A DNA stretch of 64,000 nt from contig JAINUG010000021.1 of the NCBI GenBank assembly GCA_029706075.1, positions 2,553,318 to 2,617,317 on the forward strand. The letters run 5' to 3'. Below, piece by piece: positions 63,545 to 64,000 of this stretch (within the stretch, counting starts at the first letter, position 1; every line of letters begins with the position of its first letter). The position numbers and the translations under genes were made by a program. This DNA comes from Aldrovandia affinis. Its lineage: Eukaryota > Chordata > Actinopteri > Notacanthiformes > Halosauridae. Below the pieces are notes generated by a model. The model was not told the origin of the DNA. It was given only the letters and a program-made list of their open reading frames with translations, and ran no database searches.

Positions 63545-64000
63545 CTGCAGGGGGGGGGGACAAGAGCGGGAGACTCAACAACCGCGTCAACAACGGGACT
63601 CGTGATCGTTCAGATCTCCGCAAGAACGACCTAGATGCCCGATTCACCGGGGGACAAATGTTGTGAAACTTGGTCAATACGAAGCGATGCTGAGAGAACA
63701 AGGACCGCGCGCGTTCCAGCCCGTCGGGAAACATTAAGCCGTGGGCAAGAATGTAAGAGCTCGGCGTACATGCAGGCATCCTCTCTGTAGGGTGCCTTGC
63801 AGTGTTGATTCTCATTAGTCGGTGCGGACCCGCCACCGCCAAACAAACACATCTTCGAGCGCTTAAAGGACGGAAACAGAAGGAATACTAATGCCGGCAC
63901 CGCATAAGGCGATAAGATATTTCGAAAAAGAGGCTAATTGACAACAGACCTTGACTGTGTTGATTGAACCTGAACCTGAAAGTAATTACAGCTGTTCCTT
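63545..64000 (-). other. RALGAPA1 intron at right edge of window
   Basis: Intronic sequence upstream of the acceptor at 63545-63546, which has an unusually C-rich polypyrimidine tract (G run at 63550-63559 on the plus strand). The preceding exon is not in the window. Confidence 0.6.

Overview
The window is nuclear DNA of a ray-finned fish, most likely a teleost. The evidence is intron-containing vertebrate genes, fish-type interspersed repeats (Tc1-like transposons, tRNA-derived SINEs and an L2-type LINE sharing one 3' tail) and many microsatellites. Nothing is prokaryotic and there is no CRISPR array. I could not name the species.

Five protein genes were recognised by reading exons and checking splice phases. 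They lie in the order I recall for human chromosome 14q13. (1) PRORP, plus strand, the last three coding exons (7469-9254), catalytic part of the mitochondrial RNase P nuclease. (2) PSMA6, plus strand, complete in seven coding exons (11821-15409, 246 aa), proteasome alpha-type subunit. (3) NFKBIA, minus strand, complete in six coding exons (21269-19132, 310 aa), the NF-kappaB inhibitor I-kappa-B alpha. (4) INSM2, plus strand, intronless (34809-36458, 549 aa), SNAG/zinc-finger repressor. (5) RALGAPA1, minus strand, the last eight coding exons (63544-40164), C-terminal part of the Ral GTPase-activating protein alpha-1 subunit; the gene continues past the right edge. INSM2 and RALGAPA1 are convergent.

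Layout: 1-7.4 kb is probably PRORP intron with a Tc1 element and SINEs. 7.4-9.3 kb is the PRORP 3' end. 9.3-11.8 kb holds repeats and the PSMA6 promoter. 11.8-15.5 kb is PSMA6. 15.5-18.5 kb is intergenic. 18.5-21.3 kb is NFKBIA with kappaB-like sites nearby. 21.3-34.8 kb is intergenic, with a MITE, an L2 LINE carrying nested SINEs, a fold-back element and regulatory-looking DNA upstream of INSM2. 34.8-37.3 kb is INSM2. 37.3-64 kb is RALGAPA1.

The least ordinary part is RALGAPA1 intronic DNA between 43.7 and 58.4 kb. It has blocks of mixed-composition, homeodomain-motif-rich sequence that look like developmental non-coding elements. It also has a CpG-rich island with a good plus-strand splice donor, a 28-bp minisatellite whose units carry splice-donor-like cores, and a long poly-C tract. 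RALGAPA1 itself shows a one-base frameshift in a C run and a long acidic tract. The genes do not form one pathway; the grouping is an old chromosomal neighbourhood that may be held together by regulatory DNA. Conservation, expression and repeat-family claims could not be tested here.
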